Positions 47,084-64,000 of a stretch of DNA of 64,000 nt are shown here, in pieces; within the stretch, counting starts at the first letter, position 1; every line of letters starts with the position of its first letter. The position numbers and the translations under genes were made by a program. The notes below the pieces were generated by a model that saw only the letters and a list, made by a program, of their open reading frames with translations, was not told where the DNA came from and searched no databases. The DNA lies in the NCBI RefSeq assembly GCF_964355755.1, contig NC_092676.1:18148288-18212287 (forward strand), in the 5' to 3' direction. This DNA comes from Antedon mediterranea. Its lineage: Eukaryota; Echinodermata; Crinoidea; Comatulida; Antedonidae.

Positions 47084-49299
47084 TGTGAACTTGGAAGATC
47101 TTGGGACATTCCCTGGATTAAAATTTAATCATTTCTTCCCAAATGTGTAGATCTGGATTTTGTGAGGCTTTGTAGGCAGGAGTTGGCAAATTTGTCGTGT
47201 ACAGTCACACACACCGGGACTGTGAAGTGACCCGTCATATAAAAACGCATGATATTTTGTATGTAAATCATGCTACTGTCGCACACATTTAGGAATACAG
47301 TTTACAATAAAAACACAAATCATGAGAAACAAGAACTTTATTGTTTAGAAATCCCAGTACTTTTAAAAAGTACCCAAAATGGACAAAAATTGATAAATAA
47401 TTGTAAAAATTCTGGTGCCAAAAAATACTGGTTCTTGTAAAAGAAAGTGTAAACTAACTGTATGTATAAATGTTCTTTACAAGAAATTATAACATGGTAT
47501 GATCGATGGCGTCTAGCCTCACAGACCAATATACATATTTTTAATATATATAAAAAATATTAAAAATGAATTCATTTAAGTTCCATCAAACATATAATTC
47601 TTATTTTTGAGTTAAACATAATATTGTAAATGTGCTAATAAAACTATTTTGTTTATCGTTATGTACACTACAATATTATTTAAATATATTAAAAACATTT
47701 TAAATAAAATATATTTACAAATGAGTATGTGTAATTTATTTCACACTATATAGACACCAAGTGCACAATATTCCATAATTCTATTAAACATGATTGTGTA
47801 TGACCACCACCAACCAACCCGGACAAGTCAGACATGGTGGGGTACGTTGTTTTATACTCACGGACAAGAAAATGCAGTGGGTCTTTCTTGAGGGAGATGG
47901 AGAAATAGGCTGCATACTGTACCTTATTTCTCTATAATAGTGATTTAATATATAGTGGCATAATTCAGAAACTGGAGGCCTCCGATGCCTGGTTTTTTCC
48001 TCCGGGGCCCCTGGGGTTGGCCAGTGAGTGCTCATAGCCATTACGCCACTGCTCAGATACTGTACCACTATGTGTGTTATTAATAAAAAAAAGGACATGC
48101 AAATAAAAGCGTCGAAATATCTCCTTATTTGGAGTTCTTATTTACAACTAATCAGCAGATATTCTGGTCGTTTCTAAGTAGTCCTTTCACTTGTTGCTTT
48201 CAGTGTTTCTTTAGGCCATAGATAAACTCAGTTTGGGTTCACAACTGTAAATAGAGGAGAAACACGAGTTAGAGAATGTTGATTAATTAGTGTATAAGCC
48301 TTGAAGCTAGAAGAACAATATCTGTTTAATAGTATTGTCAAACGCTGTTTACTAGTGAGACTAGATCAAAGATAATTGTGTGCACTGGACATAGGAGGTG
48401 GATACAGAGGAGAGCCAAGCTGGCCCTTCCCCCATCCGATTTTGAAAGGTTAAAAAGAAAACAGGGCTTCTAATAATTTGTATCTATTATGGAAGGACCC
48501 AAATACACCCTATTTGACTTCCTCTTTCTAATCATCCTGAAGTCACTCTGTTGGTATAATATGGTACAGATTTTATTGAAGTGAAGCCGTGCCAAATTTA
48601 TAACAGTAAACAATTGATAATATTATTGGAAAATACATGACAACATCTTAAGTTGAAAAAACAGAGGTGGTCGGTTTCATAGGGTATTTATCATCGATAG
48701 ACCAGGCAATGAGTGGGGAATACAATGTATAAATTATGACTACAGATGGTTGTACAATGAATTAAATGTAGTAAATTTGCTTGTCTTGGAGCTTTTTGTA
48801 GTATTTTATTGAAGAGAAAAACAAGCTATATACACATAGAAATTGTCCTTGTTGTATGTAAAAAAAACAGGACCATGATGTTAGGCTGGGAGAAATACAG
48901 GAGTCTCTCAGCCAAACCAGGAGTGTTAGCATGAAATGGTTGGAATGATACAATTTCACATTATGAAACACAAACTATTCTTTGCCTCAAGCAAAAAAAT
49001 GTTCTGTTAATTGCTTGTAGATGAAACAAGTGATATCTTTTTAAAATGTAATGTAACACCTTGATTGATATTTACATTAACATTATACATTCTTGTCATA
49101 TTTGATAAAATATAATTATTTAATAAAATTGTCTTATTTCTTTTTTTCCTTATTCAATGCTAGCAAAACTGTTAATTCAATTTAATAATCATCATAGAAA
49201 CTATAAAAATAGTAATATAATTCAAAACATGCATTTGACCCAAGTGAAGTGGGTCAAAGAAGCAGCAATAAATCAAACTGCCAAATATTTATTAAGATT

Positions 49300-49530
49300 A
49301 GAACAACAGGCTAAAAGGTGCAATGGTATTTTACAGTATAAACAAAATGACATTTTAAGAATACGAGCATTGGCATTATAATTAGCAAAACAACATTGAA
49401 CAAGATTAGCAGAACACAGGCCGAAGGGTGCATTGGCATTATAAGTAAAACAAAATTTAACAAGATTAGCAGAACACAGGCCGAAGGGTGCAATGGCATT
49501 ATAAGAAAAACAAGATTAACAAGGCAAGAT
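49300..49530. repeat. 60-bp tandem repeat
   Basis: Two near-identical 60-bp units start CAAGATTAGCAGAACACAGG at 49401 and 49461. Degenerate copies lie on both sides (AGGTGCAATGGTATT before, CAAGATTAACAAGGC after). Confidence 0.75.
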
Positions 49531-49727
49531 GTATATGGCAATATAGAAAAACATTTTAAAAGGGTTTTATTAAAAGCAAAACAATCAATTGACTGACTGG
49601 TAATTTAAAAACAAAACAGTAACAAATGTATGCAAGCCCTTTACGACTGTATCAAACAAAATAAGGCCATATACATAATTATAATAGATTTAATTTCAAA
49701 TACATTCAATTAATCATACACCACAAA

Positions 49728-49761
49728 GGGAGGGGGCGGGGGGGGGGGGAACTGGGAAGAG
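49728..49761 (+). repeat. G-rich run, possible G-quadruplex
   Basis: Successive G runs of 3, 5 and more than 10 within 30 bases could form a quadruplex on the + strand, but it may be a simple mononucleotide expansion. Confidence 0.5.
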
Positions 49762-50069
49762 GATGGTCAAACGGAGATCAATGGTAAAACCGTAACAATG
49801 AAAGTTACATCCTTTTGGGATCATGCTTCTTGTCGTAATAGGAAAAGTTCACTGAACACTGAATTACATCAATTACACTTGAAGAGTACACTTGACTGCT
49901 TCTTCTTCAATAATAATGCTAAAACTGACATAAAAGTACATAAAATTTGTCAGCGTCATACACTAAAATAGTGTAACTCTCTATCTGTAGTGTGAATAAC
50001 GCCATATTTTGTAGTTCTCTCAGGGCCGTGTGTATAAAATATAGCAATACGATGACCCCCTACTTGTTT

Positions 50070-50245
50070 TAAAAGATGTACTAAAAATGCATACATGAGC
50101 ATTGTGTCACTGTACACTGGACCTACAATTTGTAGTCCTTGTTCTACCACCAGAACCATGGAGCGACCGAGCCTCGAACCCCTACCGATGTTATGGCTAA
50201 AGATTACGGTTCCACTGTCTTAGCAGCTCAGACAATCACTCATCA
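50070..50245 (-). mobile_element. tRNA-derived SINE (family 1), copy 3
   Basis: The - strand reads the tRNA-like head (AGTGGAACCGTAAT; ATCGGTAGGGGTTCGAGG) and the CATGGTTCTGGTGGTAGAAC body as at 18282. The tail half is missing. Confidence 0.8.
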
Positions 50246-50902
50246 CCAATTGATATTAACACTTGTTGATTTACTATATATCTTATATAAATTATTGACA
50301 GAGTAACTGTACTCAAATGTGCATGGTTGATCTATGTTGGTTCTCATACTCTGGACACAAAACAACCCTTTTTCTTAAGTTTCAGACTCTTTTTGCACAC
50401 AGTCCATGGTAAACTGACTTAGCCGGTACTAATACAAGTCACACATAGTTATGTTATAAACTTAATTCACAAATAAACTAGTTTTCCTAATATTTATATA
50501 CAAAAATATAAATGTCCAAAAACAAGCATGCAAAACATAAACAATAACAAAGGCTAGACAACCAAGAAACAAACGTTTTCATGCAAACTGAAGTAATCTC
50601 ACTCACATTTTTGTTATCGCAACATTTGCATACAAGATACTTATATTTATCTACATTGTGTCTCCTGCATCGGCGTCTAGGCCTATCATTGGTTGGTCAT
50701 TACCATGGTGATTTGACAAACCTAAAGGTAGTTTAGATACTGTATAAATTATAGTTTGAAAAATTGAAATGACAAAAATAGCATTTATGTACATGCAGTG
50801 ACGAAGCTGTTGATACAACATACCAAATAAAAAAGTTAGTACAATTAATATCAGTAACAACCACTCTTTTATTTTACAGATTCCATTTTTAGATATTCTG
50901 TT

Positions 50903-51251
50903 AACAATGTATTGTTCCCCTGAACATTTTTAAATTTTTTTTTTTTAAATATGTCATTTTAATGTCACATAATACAGTAGTTATTTACTTCGACCAAAAA
51001 CTGGATCGAAAAAAAATTTATTTACCTGAAAAAAAATGGAATTTAAAGCAAAATATGGTCAAATTGGCTGCCATCCAATGGATTTTTTGTTGAATTTAAC
51101 CATTTACAGTATTATGTTATTTTATAAGTGAAAACATATTTTTTTTCTTTTTTTTTTTCTTCGGAAGTGATTAACTTTATTAAAAATACAAAATAAAGTC
51201 TGATTTAATTAATCCTCATTTTTCATGTTTTTGGGGGACAATACATCTTTA
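50903..51251. mobile_element. MITE with ATTGTCCCCC ends, copy 2
   Basis: Left ACAATGTATTGTTCCCC (diverged), right GGGGGACAATACATCTTTA. Interior matches 43441-43751. Confidence 0.78.
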
Positions 51252-51692
51252 ATTAGACTACAACCTATACAAGTAAGGTGAAGTACAATAAAAAGGTCTT
51301 TAACTGGTGATCTAACTCTAATCTTCAAAAGAAAACCTTTGATTTGCGATGTGCCAAGGGTGATTACCTGTACTCAAAAACCATCAAAACCCAACAGGCA
51401 CACAATAAAGTTTGGTCATTATCGGTTGTCTATTACTAGATTAGACTGCAGAACAGCAATATAGTATAAAGAATACAAAATTCACAAAATAAAGCCGTCA
51501 TAAAACAAATCATAGTTGCCTAGTGTTAGGAATGTACATAGAAATCAATCCTTGTTACTTTAGGCCTAGTGTAATTTTTCTTTTATTTCTTAAAAATATG
51601 TATAAATCGAGTGTGGGGTAGAATTGTACATGCATATAACGTGCAAACATGGAGACGGTATGACAGTGGGTGTCAAAAAAAGAAAAAAAGTA

Positions 51693-52057
51693 CAGACCTC
51701 CTAACTCTCCCCATAATGGCAAGAGTCTCCCGATATTTTGAGTCATCTCTCGCTAAAATGCAATTTCTCTCGATATTTTGGATAAACCAAAAAAATCTCC
51801 CGATATACAGCATAGGCCCTACATTTAATTATTATTATATTATATTAAAACTTAATTTATACTACTCTAGATATTGATAAGAGAATAGAAAAAATACTAA
51901 TATCGGTCCGTATAATGTTTCTAATCTATTCATTTAATGAATGATATAATGAGTTGCCAACGCATTTTTTGCTAATTCATTTTTTCCCTTCATTATACCA
52001 CCCTCTATAGTTACTTAAAACCATCCGATATTTCATTTTTCCAAATTGGGAGGTCTG
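51693..52057. mobile_element. Possible hAT-like remnant in YIPF3 3' flank
   Basis: CAGACCTCCTAACTCTCCC at the left versus TTGGGAGGTCTG at the right. Repeated CTCCCGATATTTTG blocks inside. It ends 115 bp from the YIPF3 stop, so may be part of its 3'UTR. Confidence 0.5.
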
Positions 52058-52171
52058 AAACTATTCTCAGTAAAATGTTGAAATTAGCAGCATTCCAAGA
52101 ATGATATGTAGAGTGTTAGTAAAATATGATAGATAAATAAAATGGTGCTTTAAAAAATTAATACAATGACA

Positions 52172-59207
<7,036 letters not shown>

Positions 59208-61300
59208 GGTGGAACTTTTCGGCGCTTTTATAACTTTGTTTTTATAGAAATAAATGTTAACGATTTTTACAATAAAAAATACTAATATGTATACTAAAAT
59301 ATATTTTATATTGAAAATATTATTTTAGTATCTATAAATACATATCTAAGTGATACACTAGTTATTTGTATGCCTATATAATAAACAAATATAGGCCTAG
59401 CCAAGTCCGAGGGTTAAAATTAAAAACAACATGGATGCATGCTGTTGTGCAGTCATCCATAGCTGTTTAGCGCGCTAAAGTCACCTCCTCTGTTTACAAA
59501 ATTAATGTTAAATCAAAATGAAGTAAAGTAGTCAAGGACCAATATTTTTTTAGATCTAGTAGTAGGGAAGTAAAATAAATTAGGTTAGGTCTAGGCCTAA
59601 CTAATAATTTAATACTACTAGCTAGGCCTAAATAGGGCCTTAATTAGGCCTAAGAAGGCTAGGGCCTAGGCCTAGGCCTAGGCCTAATTGCTAGGTAGGC
59701 CCACCTAGCCTACTAGACAGGCCCCCCTGCCTGGCAGAGGGTAGAACCAGGCCCTGCCCAGGCCAAAGTTACTGACTGAACTGTGTGTACTAAAAAGTAA
59801 GGCGGCCCCTGGCTGGGCCTAACCTACTAGCTAGCTAGGCACCCATAGGAGAGAACCTAGTCCTAGCTAGCTTACATATGTTATGCGCGATTTGAACGAT
59901 TTGCGCAATTTAAAATTGCGCAAAGAATTCTTGCGCAATTTAAAATTGCGCAAGGATTTTCTTGCACAATATTAAATTGCGCAATCAACTTGCGCAATAT
60001 GACACCTTTGCGCAATTTGAAAACGAACTGTTTGTTATTTTTATTATTGTACTCATTTGTTGTTGAGAATGGTACCAAAGGTCGATCTTTTTTGTCATTA
60101 AATTTAATTTTTAAGTTAAATAGTAAACGTCTAATAATTCGTAATAATTATTGTTTCTAAAAAAAATCCAATCGTTTAGTCTTATAATCGTCATTAGTAC
60201 TGATATTTGAATTGAAATTATTATATTACTATTGGTATTTATTTATGCCTTCTCCTCATATTATGTGTGAATATGGTATTTTATAGAACCATTGGGAATT
60301 CGAGATTTTTTTTATTCGGAAAAAAAATACGGGAGGGAGGCTCCCGGGAGGGTAAGGAAAAGCGATATTATCTTCAATTTTGAATCATTCTTAGAAATTA
60401 CTAAAAAAATATGGGTGTGCATGATTTCACAATCTGTCGAAAAACCTTGCGCAATTTGCAGATTACTTGCGCAATTTAATACGTTGCTTGCGCAATTTGA
60501 AACACATGTTTCAATTCAAATGGCGCAAGGAATTATTTGCGCAATTTTAAATTGCGCAAGAAAATCATTGCGCAATTTCAAATTACGCAAATCGTTCAAA
60601 TCATGCATAACATATACAAACAAGCTAGTAGTAGAAGTAGTACTATAGTAGGCTAGCTAGGCGGGATCTGGCCAAACTACCCTATGTCTAGGAGGCCATC
60701 TAGACTCTACTCTACTACTAGCTAGGGCCAGGCGGATTAGTTAGTGAGTTCTAGTAGTTTAGTAGGGTAGCGTCGTACTAATCATCGTCCGGTGGTTTTT
60801 TATAAAATGTTATACATTACTATACTACATACTGTACATGCTAACAATTTATATTTAATATTATTCTAAGTTATTGTAATATTTAATTGTACATTTTTTT
60901 TTTACATTTTTAATGTAAAAATAATGATGTAAGGTTTATTCTGAAACTCAAGACCGCCCTCTGTGATAAGTGATGTTTTGTTGACATGTTGCGTCGAATG
61001 AAAATTTTGATTTTTTAACTCATTTCTAAAAAGAAAAATATAAATATAATAAGTTAAATTTACCACTCACTAAAACATATTAATAAAATGTACTTGATGT
61101 CATTTTATGTCATAAAACCCAGGCATAGATTAGTATGTAACACACTTTTCCAAAAACCTTTGTTAGTGTTTTGGTTTTGGGCAATTTAAAACAAGAATAC
61201 CCACATAATAATAATGCCCACCTATATTTTGTTTGCAATAATACATTTTTTTTTTTTATTTGAGGTTTGAAGAGTTTTTAAATTGAGAGATGTTCTTAAA
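59208..61300. promoter_or_regulatory. Divergent YIPF3-RFWD3 intergenic region
   Basis: 2.1 kb between two head-to-head start codons, so both promoters must lie here or in upstream non-coding exons. It contains TAGGCCTA clusters at both ends and a 734-bp transposon (59879-60612) in the middle. I cannot place transcription start sites. Confidence 0.5.
59879..60612. mobile_element. Non-autonomous transposon with GCGCAATTT palindrome arms, copy 2
   Basis: 734 bp, flanked by TA, in the opposite orientation to 40716-41423. Its left arm (to about 60030) equals the reverse complement of that copy's right arm. Its right arm (from about 60362, including GGGTGTGCATGATTTCACAA) equals the reverse complement of the left arm. 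The core (about 60036-60360) is AT-rich and unrelated to that of copy 1. Confidence 0.88.
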
Positions 61301-63882
61301 ATGGAACAAGGTCAGCAAGAGGTCATCACAATACCAGATGATGAAGATTCTGATTCTGATAGTGACAGCGTCTTAATGATTGGCGAAACCAGAGGATTAT
61401 ATACACGCCCATCAAGACGATTGCAATCTTCAGGTTGTTTAAAGCTCAATCTATACTACCAAACTTTTTGTGGCAAAAAAATGTGATGTGCCCATATATG
61501 GACATGATGTCATATCACTACCATATTAGGGAATATCACTACCATATTTGGGAACATCACACTTTTTTGTCAAACTAGTTTGATAGTGTAGAAAATGCTT
61601 TATATTTGTTATTCTAAACATTTATAGACTGGTGTGGAAATAATTGTTTTATTTGCAATTTGTGTTTGGGCATCGATGACAACTGATAAACAAAACCGCA
61701 ATTACAATCAAGAGAAATAAAACACATTATTTATTTTTATTTGAGAGCTCAGGGTAACATGAGCCCACTCAGGTCATGAAATATACAAATAATAAATGTT
61801 TATTATTGCAATGGTACAAATAATGAGGTGAAAGATGAAATATAAACAATCTTTCACTGAATGCAATTATTTGTACCATTGTATGAATAAAAAACATTCA
61901 TTATTTGTTAACTAACACACCTACTTTTAGATGGCCTAAACCAATCGAAAAGGCAGCGCTCAAAGTGTATTTGTAAGTTTAAGTATATGTTTTAATCTTT
62001 ATAGATTCTGATACAGACGTAGAAATAATAGAACCACACAATAATGCTGAAGATTCTGGCAGTGAAACGGATCTCTTTCAGAGTTCATCTGATGAGACTG
62101 ACATTGATGATGAACCTGTTAGTAGAAACGCAGCACCATCGGACCAGCCTGTCATTCAGCAGCAAGTCAGGGAGCCCATGCTTCCTTCTGGTTCGTCGTT
62201 TGTCCCAGGACAGAATTTTTCAATAGCAGCTAGACAATTAATTGTACCTGCTCAGTCTACCCATGTTCAGTCTGTTCCAAGGTTACCAGCAACAACATCC
62301 TCGGCCTACAATTATGGGCAAGTTGGGGATAGTATGATGCCTGTTAACAATAGACGTTTTAATATTTCTCAACCTTTGACTGTTGACCCGCCGATGTCGT
62401 CGCAACTTATTGTAAATCAAAATCGGGTAGAAATCACAGAGATTCCAATTGAAGTACCAATGGAGGTTGAGAATATTCCAGTAAATGCTCCAGTAAACAC
62501 AGCTGTAAATGAGTCACTGTTAGATTTTGCAGTGAAGAAAGATTCAAAGAAAGAAAAAGAGGACACTAGTAGCGATGATGAAGGGGTTAGTAGCTATAGC
62601 AATATTATTTTATACAATATCAGCAAATGTCCCAAAATGAGAGACCATATCGTGCCATAGTTTCTGATTGATTACTTACTGTATCTTTTTTTTTTCCATA
62701 TACAAAAGCACAAGACAGCATTGAATAGCTACATATTTATTGGTTCTTATTTATTTACCTTTATACTGAGTGACCTCTCCAGTCAAAAACTGTTCTCCCA
62801 GAGAGCCCAACATACAGGACTATGATGATGAGGAGACGATCCCTTAAACCGATGTGTGTAACAGTGGCTGTGTACAGTATGAACTAGTACACTGGTGTAA
62901 CCCTCTATTCGTCCCAAAAGATGTATTTTGTTCTTTAAAGTGCATGTGAGCATTTTGTGTACAATGGACCTATGGTTTATAGTCCTTATCGGAGAAGACT
63001 TGTTCTACCACCAGAGCCATAAAGAGCGTCAGCCTCGGACTCTTTTTAACGATATTATGGCTATGGATTTGGGTTGCACTGTTTTAACCACTCAGTCAAT
63101 CACCCGCCTACAATCTTACCTGAGTGAGTAGAGAGTAGTGATTTATGTGTTGATTTTCAGCAAAGAAAAAAACAACATAATAAAATGCGTCTTTTATTTT
63201 CAGCAATGCTGCATCATTTGTTACGAAGCATGGACCAACTCTGGAGCGCATCGTGTTGCTTCCCTCAAATGTGGTCATGTCTTTGGTCAAAGGTGAGAAT
63301 TTGCTTGTATTTTGAGTTAGCCTTAAAAAACATTAGCGTTCAAAGACAACATAAGATAAAAAAAAAATATTGGCAGCAGAAAATATTTATACACAAATAT
63401 TGTTTGACTTTTCCAGGCCTGTTATATTCTGATTTACATAGAGTATAATGGCAAAAACTGCAAAAAATTAAAATGTTCTCAATGTCCAAGCGACAATTAT
63501 CTGTCACTATGTCAGATATTATATATTCAAAAAGGATACTGTAATCGTTGCAATAAAATATGATATTTTTCATATAAAACATGGTTTATTTTTTTAGTTG
63601 TATTGAAAAATGGTTGAAAGGAAATAATGGAAAATGCCCACAATGCAATGCAAAGGCCAAAAAGGGAGATATTCGTGTCTTGTATGTTAAAGCATTGAAA
63701 GTGACGGACACAGCTGAACGGGACAGGGCACTTAAGGATCTTGAAAATGAGAAATCAATGCGGAGAAGCGCTGAAATCAAGGCCGAACAATTTCGTTTGA
63801 AATATCAGATGGCAATTGAGGAGAGTAAAAATATGAAAATGAAGATGAAGGCATATGAAAGTGGTATACATTTAAATCAAAA
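61301..63882 (+). CDS. RFWD3: RFWD3 E3 ubiquitin ligase, 5' part (runs off the window)
   Basis: RING E3 ligase (also FANCW) acting with RPA at stalled forks and in interstrand crosslink repair (family knowledge). Visible coding exons: 61301-61433, 62005-62585, 63204-63292, 63598-63882, GT-AG and in frame, about 363 residues. The N-terminal 238 residues are acidic and disordered ([18 protein letters not shown]). The RING runs from about 241: CIIC, then [24 protein letters not shown] and CPQC, matching the unusual EQWTNAG-type RFWD3 RING. A charged coiled coil follows (about 300-360). The WD40 half must lie beyond position 64000. The start is the first in-frame ATG after A-rich sequence; an upstream coding exon cannot be excluded. 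Confidence 0.9.
61440..61603. mobile_element. MITE family A, copy 5
   Basis: TAAAGCTCAATCTATACTACC at the left (diverged); TTTGATAGTGTAGAAAATGC at the right; ATATGGACATGATGTCATATC and two ACCATATT-GGGAA blocks inside. It begins at position +7 of RFWD3 intron 1. Confidence 0.82.
61785..61912. repeat. Foldback repeat in RFWD3 intron 1
   Basis: ATAATAAATG...TGCAATGGTACAAATAAT and GAAAGAT on the left pair with ATCTTTC and ATTATTTGTACCATTGTA...CATTCATTAT on the right. Confidence 0.65.
62745..63125 (-). mobile_element. tRNA-derived SINE (family 1), copy 4
   Basis: Reversed copy in RFWD3 intron 2. Tail (CTCCAGTCAAAAACTG, TCCCAGAGAGCCCA), body (CTTTAAAGTGCATGTGAGC, CTTGTTCTACCACCAGAGCC) and a decayed head (TTATGGCTATGGATTTGGG, ACCACTCAGTCAATCAC). 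It carries about 50 bp extra in the tail. Confidence 0.78.
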
Positions 63883-64000
63883 GTGAGTATTAGCTTGTTG
63901 TGGTATGAAATATTATTATCATCTAGTGCAGGGATACAGTCACCCTCAGACGTTGCTCTCATACTTCAGGTTTAAGATTTTACCCAATTGTTGTTTTATA

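Larger units (their letters stand above)
47084..51692. other. Intergenic region downstream of YIPF3
   Basis: No supported exon. Contents: AT-rich sequence, a 60-bp tandem repeat (about 49300-49530), a G-rich run (49728-49761), a SINE copy (50070-50245) and a MITE (50903-51251). The short open frames have no recognisable motif. Confidence 0.5.

Noticed and set aside
47784-48098. 104-codon - strand frame
   Set aside because: No domain, no splice context and low-complexity hydrophobic start; probably chance.
59226-59233. TATAAAAG on the - strand as the YIPF3 TATA box
   Set aside because: It lies only about 20 nt before the start codon, so transcription would begin inside the coding region.
63970-64000. 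Next RFWD3 exon after an acceptor-like ACTTCAG
   Set aside because: It would need an 87-nt intron, far shorter than its neighbours, and the few codons visible do not resemble the family.

Overview
The window is AT-rich animal DNA. It has multi-exon genes with GT-AG introns, tRNA-derived SINEs, many short inverted-repeat transposons and a Ty3/gypsy retrotransposon. Protein similarity to vertebrate orthologues is high and clusters of the palindrome TAGGCCTA recur. I infer a marine deuterostome invertebrate, most likely an echinoderm or other ambulacrarian, but the sequence alone does not fix the species.

Layout: 1-3408 holds no gene I can support. 3409-8162 is a complete Ty3/gypsy element with identical LTRs, a 5-bp target duplication and one open Gag-Pol frame. 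9635-21332 (+) is cytosolic tyrosyl-tRNA synthetase (YARS1, 14 coding exons, 526 aa). 25483-35830 (-) is NPAT, the histone-gene coactivator (13 coding exons, 1747 aa), tail-to-tail with YARS1. 39936-40652 (+) is a single-coding-exon gene for an unrecognised single-pass membrane protein with a tandem PPxY motif. 40.7-52.1 kb is mostly transposon remnants, including one with a Myb/SANT-like reading frame. 52172-59207 (-) is YIPF3 (9 coding exons, 348 aa). 61301 to the right edge (+) is the 5' part of RFWD3, head-to-head with YIPF3.

The genes are housekeeping functions with no shared pathway: translation (YARS1), S-phase histone transcription (NPAT), Golgi membrane organisation (YIPF3) and ubiquitin signalling in DNA crosslink repair (RFWD3). 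No operon-like arrangement or dedicated new multi-gene system is visible. The unusual content is in the mobile and repeated DNA. One inverted-repeat family has all six of its copies within about 66 nt of an exon edge. Another transposon type has conserved arms made of GCGCAATTT palindromes but unrelated cores. There is an 82-bp hairpin element with an 8-bp target duplication, and a coding minisatellite inside NPAT.

Exon boundaries were placed by eye from splice consensus, reading frame and remembered family sequences; no alignment or search was run.
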